A stretch of DNA of 64,000 bases, from contig NZ_MKTQ01000014.1 in assembly GCF_001898315.1 (NCBI RefSeq), positions 1-64,000 of the forward strand, given 5' to 3'. The number at the start of each line of letters is the position of its first letter. Within the stretch, counting starts at the first letter, position 1. Shown here one piece after another: positions 61,501 through 64,000 of the stretch. The notes under the pieces are model-generated. The model made no database searches. It was given only the letters and a program-made list of their open reading frames with translations, and had not been told where the DNA came from. Source of the stretch: Microbacterium sp. 70-16. Lineage in GTDB: Bacteria; Actinomycetota; Actinomycetes; Actinomycetales; Microbacteriaceae. The translations under genes and the position numbers were made by a program.

Positions 61501-61692
61501 GGCCCGTACGCGACGCCGACCCAGCCGCCCTTCGACGACGAGACGCGCGCGGCGTTCCTCGGACGCATCGACGACACGGTGCACGTCATGGGCGGCCGCG
61601 AGTTCCTCGCGCCCTACGAGGCGCACTGCCGCGATGACCACACGCGGGGTCTGTGCCGCATCCACACGATCGGGCCGGTGAGCAGCGCGTGA
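58579..61692 (+). CDS. adnA: AdnA-like RecB-family helicase-nuclease
   Basis: This 1037-residue protein has an SF1A motor with Walker A VGASGSGKTT (residues 22-31), Walker B-like VLLVDDAQEL (the usual DEAQD carries Glu, here Asp), and helicase motif VLTPAAALGAEFDTVVVAGVQDG. A C-terminal PD-(D/E)XK nuclease follows (GLGTLIHAALEHAEG; EPHFELEV; VISGTIDRVEL; IVDLKTGR; QLSAYQLAF). Two terminal Cys (AHCRDD, GLCRI) plus DECQLNW may form a partial cluster site. Pairs with the overlapping second gene as the AdnAB motor-nuclease that resects double-strand breaks, known from mycobacteria. Confidence 0.88.
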   Translation: MPLDSAQRAVVDLPPDASGVVVGASGSGKTTAIIARVEALLHAGIAPDELLVLTPTRAGATALRDRLAIAVRMATPGPLARSLAAFAYQLVRAHAVAVGDEPPQLLTGPDEDRMLQDLLDGDAEDEADGRRRWPEWLGAEIRGTRGFRAELRAFLAECTTLGIEPVELARLARVHDREVWATLASFATDYHAVRAGMRGAHRDAAGLVREAVGLVRTTPGAVTSRVRVLLVDDAQELTLGGIELLEACRAAGVAVLAFGDPDVGAGSFRGARPENFARLAAGAAVHVLDGTHRGTPVLAELAAQVTARIGAVGVVAHRRRPTGAGFDASVRAYTARSSAEEYDLIARLLRERHLHDGVAWGSCAVIAHDSRQVRALEGELAAREVPTASSHTRTLGETRAVRDLLRLVDLAGQDEWTADDTLDALRSGGLDAVEVRRLRTALRHDALRAAGADGAAEAEASDAGAGVASVADVVPGARELLASGLRHPIDFELLDTREGRRAARVARTLAQLRAQLGEDATAHELLWTAWEASGWERSWREAASGHGPLAAQARRDLDAVVALFQSAKRHGDRGDGTAPIAFLRGILDSDVAEDRLTAPPRDGVVQVLTPAAALGAEFDTVVVAGVQDGVWPNLRTRGGLFDTWRLATAGDEAVDALDLRRGVLHDELRLFARAITRANARLIVTAVDDDDTGPSVLFELLPPAEPAPVSAEHPLSLRGLVARYRRTLTDARATASARTDAAAQLALLAAAGVAGADPDQWYGVAEATSTGPLYDLDVEQARVSPSKLEAIDECQLNWVIGDLGGDAGSVGAGLGTLIHAALEHAEGADEAALWAAVESRWGELEFEAAWIERTERTRARDLIARLSRYLRDAEAAGTVLLEAEPHFELEVAVPAARRPAVISGTIDRVELTAEGTVVIVDLKTGRTQATGEKAAEGNPQLSAYQLAFEQGAIPAATAHPSGGAKLLVLKKNRNGPYATPTQPPFDDETRAAFLGRIDDTVHVMGGREFLAPYEAHCRDDHTRGLCRIHTIGPVSSA

Positions 61693-64000
61693 CGACTCCT
61701 TCCACTCCACCTGCGATCTCACCTGAGGCGATCGCCGCGGCGCTCGGGCAGTTCCCGCCGACGCCCGAGCAGTCGGCCGTCATCGCCGCGCCGCTCGAGC
61801 CCGCGCTCGTCGTCGCGGGCGCCGGCAGCGGCAAGACCGAGACGATGTCGGGCCGCGTCGTCTGGCTCGTCGCGAACGGTCTTGTCCGCCGCGACGAGGT
61901 GCTCGGCTTGACCTTCACGCGCAAGGCGGCGGGCGAGCTCGCCGAGCGCGTGCAGCGCCGCCTTGCGCGGCTCGGCGAGTTCGAGCGGCGCGGGCTGCTG
62001 CCGCGGCTGCAGAGCCTGCACGCCGCGGGCGCGCTCGACGTCTTCGGGAAGATCGAACGCGACAGCGCCGACGCGCGCGCGGCGGACGCCGCACGCCGCG
62101 CGGCGCTGGATGCCCTGGCATCCGGCACAGCAGCGCCTGAATCCGACCCCGATGCCCTGCTGCACCGCCCCGTCATCTCGACCTACAACAGCTTCGCCGA
62201 CCAGCTTGTGCGCGAGAACGCCGTCCGCATCGGGCGCGACCCCGAATCGGTCGTCCTCAGCGAATCGGCCGCGTGGCTGCTCATGCGCAGCGTCGTGCAC
62301 GCGAGCGACGACGCCGCGCTGGAGGAGATCGACCGGCGGCCCTCGACGATCATCGACGCGGCCCTGCAGTTCGCCCGCGACGCCGTCGACAACCTCGCCG
62401 ACCTCGATCAGATCGCCGCATTCGCAGGCGACCTCGCGGAGGTGCTCGAGCGTCCCTCGCAGCGCGGCGCCGCGCCGCTCGCACCCGTGCGCGACGCAGT
62501 CGTCCCCGTGTCGTGGCTGCCGCAGTTGGCGCGCCTGGCTCGCGAGTACGACGCGCAGAAGCGCCGCCGCGGACTCATCGACTTCTCCGACCAGGTCGCC
62601 GGCGCCCTGCAGATCGTCCGCGCACATCCGGCGGTCGCCGCCGAGGTCCGCGAGCGCTACCGCGTCGTCCTGCTCGACGAGTATCAGGACACGTCCGTCG
62701 TGCAGAGCGACCTGCTGGCGACCCTGTTCGGCGGCACCGCCGTCATGGCCGTCGGTGACCCGCATCAGTCGATCTACGGCTGGCGCGGCGCGAGTGCCGG
62801 CAACCTCGGCGGCTTCTCGGCCGCCTTCGCCCCCGGCGCGCGGGCCCATGAATTCTCCCTGCTGACGAGCTGGCGCAACAGCGAGCGCGTGCTGGGCGCC
62901 GCGAACGCCCTGCTCGCCCCGCTCGTGGCGCGCACCCCCGTGCGGGTCGGCGAGCTCACGCCGCGTCCGCAGGCACCCGAGGGCACCGTCGAACTCGCGT
63001 ACGAGATCGACGTGGATGCCGAGGCTGACCGGGTCGCCGACTGGTTCGCGCAGGTGCGCACGAGCCGCGCGGCGGCGGGGAAGGCGACGACCGGCGCTGT
63101 GCTGTTCCGCGCGAAGAAGCACATGGTGCGGTTCGCCGACGCCCTCGGACGCCGTGGCATCCCGCACCGCATCCTGGGCCTCGGGGGACTCCTCTCCACC
63201 CCCGAAGTCGTCGACGTCGTCGCGGCGCTGCGCGTCATCAGCGACCCGAAGGCCGGCTCCGCACTCATTCGACTGCTCAGCGGTCCGCGCTGGGCCGTGG
63301 GCCTGCCCGACCTCCGTGCGCTCGAACAGCTCGCACGCCGCATCGGACGCCACGACTCGACCCTGCAGGCGCTGGGCGCCGATGTCGTCGCGCAACTGCG
63401 CCGGTCGGGTGACGAGGCCGCCTCGCTCATCGACGCGCTCGACTTCGTGGGGCGTCAGGCCGACGACCACGGCTGGCTCACCGGGTTCACGCCGCTCGGG
63501 CGCACGCGTCTGCGCGAGGCATCCGCCGTCTTCGCCGGTCTGCGGCGCGCGGCAGGTCTGCCGGTGCCCGAGCTCGTGCGGCTCATCGAGGTCGAGCTGC
63601 GTCTGGACATCGAGCTCGCCGCGAACGAGGCGCGCGGGCCCGCCCGCGTCGCGGGTGACCAGCTGCGCGCGTTCGTCGACGAGCTGCAGGGGTTTCTCGC
63701 CGCCGACGAGAGCGGATCGCTACCGGCTCTGCTCGCGTGGCTCGACCGCGCCGAGAGGGCTGACGAGTTCGCCCCGCGCACCGAGCCACCCGAGGACGAC
63801 GTCGTGCAGCTGCTCACGATCCACGGGTCGAAGGGGCTCGAATGGGATGCCGTCGCCGTCGTCCGCGGCGTCGAGGACGAACTGCCCGCCAAGCCCCGCG
63901 ACGGGCTCGGCTGGCTGCGCTTCGGCGTGCTGCCGTACCCGTTCCGCGGTGACCGCGACTGGCTGCCGCACCTGGCGTGGGGTGCGGCGGATGCCCCCAC
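61689..64000 (+). CDS. adnB: AdnB-like UvrD/RecB-family helicase, N-terminal part (runs off the window)
   Basis: Starts with GTG overlapping the adnA-like TGA (GTGA) and stays open to the last base; at least 770 residues are visible. It shows VVAGAGSGKTETM (Walker A, residues 42-54), TFTRKAAGELAERV, LLDEYQDTSVVQSDL (canonical Walker B, near residue 329), VGDPHQSIYGWRGAS and LLTIHGSKGLEWDAVAV, so this motor looks intact. A nuclease domain is expected beyond the end. It is the lead-motor type partner. Confidence 0.88.
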   Translation, partial: MTTPSTPPAISPEAIAAALGQFPPTPEQSAVIAAPLEPALVVAGAGSGKTETMSGRVVWLVANGLVRRDEVLGLTFTRKAAGELAERVQRRLARLGEFERRGLLPRLQSLHAAGALDVFGKIERDSADARAADAARRAALDALASGTAAPESDPDALLHRPVISTYNSFADQLVRENAVRIGRDPESVVLSESAAWLLMRSVVHASDDAALEEIDRRPSTIIDAALQFARDAVDNLADLDQIAAFAGDLAEVLERPSQRGAAPLAPVRDAVVPVSWLPQLARLAREYDAQKRRRGLIDFSDQVAGALQIVRAHPAVAAEVRERYRVVLLDEYQDTSVVQSDLLATLFGGTAVMAVGDPHQSIYGWRGASAGNLGGFSAAFAPGARAHEFSLLTSWRNSERVLGAANALLAPLVARTPVRVGELTPRPQAPEGTVELAYEIDVDAEADRVADWFAQVRTSRAAAGKATTGAVLFRAKKHMVRFADALGRRGIPHRILGLGGLLSTPEVVDVVAALRVISDPKAGSALIRLLSGPRWAVGLPDLRALEQLARRIGRHDSTLQALGADVVAQLRRSGDEAASLIDALDFVGRQADDHGWLTGFTPLGRTRLREASAVFAGLRRAAGLPVPELVRLIEVELRLDIELAANEARGPARVAGDQLRAFVDELQGFLAADESGSLPALLAWLDRAERADEFAPRTEPPEDDVVQLLTIHGSKGLEWDAVAVVRGVEDELPAKPRDGLGWLRFGVLPYPFRGDRDWLPHLAWGAADAP

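Overview
The window is high-G+C actinobacterial DNA, most likely from a Microbacterium or close Microbacteriaceae relative. The grounds are strong G/C bias at third codon positions, frequent GTG starts, NTGA stop/start overlaps, promoters consisting of a -10 hexamer 6-7 nt before the start codon, and an M. tuberculosis-like order of several core genes. The species itself is inferred. No tRNA, rRNA, CRISPR array, prophage or complete insertion sequence was seen.

Region 1 (1-9.8 kb) is loosely organised accessory and housekeeping DNA: an AraC-type regulator cut by the window edge, a YciI protein, an RclA-like disulfide reductase, YjdM, small enzymes, a truncated amidohydrolase remnant, a PhzF epimerase, an unannotated 39-residue Cys-rich peptide, a CotH-kinase lipoprotein and a DHA2-type drug exporter. 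Region 2 (9.8-20.2 kb) has an ABC exporter and a tightly coupled NAD operon read leftward: nrtR-nadA-nadB-nadC-cysteine desulfurase-glycosyltransferase. A large palindrome covers the nrtR start. A MarP-like membrane protease diverges from it.

Region 3 (20.2-24.9 kb) is the glycine cleavage operon gcvT-gcvH-gcvP under a tandem glycine riboswitch. Region 4 (24.9-34.4 kb) has an AbiEi-like gene flanked by two 65-bp palindromic repeats, a CPBP membrane protease, and a peptide ABC importer. The importer has an oversized permease and a PH-domain gene inserted on the opposite strand.

Region 5 (34.4-45.9 kb) is core metabolism: typA, azlCD, ferredoxin, dapC, citrate synthase, PPK2, dapD and dapE. 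The three dap genes supply the succinylase branch of lysine/diaminopimelate synthesis. Region 6 (45.9-51.4 kb) matches the mycobacterial O-methyltransferase/tatB/mrp/CBS neighbourhood but lacks the sigE-rseA-htrA insert. Region 7 (51.4-64 kb) has peptidase P, an endonuclease/phosphatase-family protein, a PHP phosphoesterase, an RhlE-like RNA helicase, a ferritin-like protein, DUF3107 and an AdnAB-type helicase-nuclease pair whose second gene runs off the window.

The most unusual signals are not genes. The 7-mer GGATGCC/GGCATCC is about ten-fold over-represented (roughly 144 copies by hand count). At least three families of imperfect palindromic repeats occur. About two dozen promoters appear to make leaderless mRNAs.
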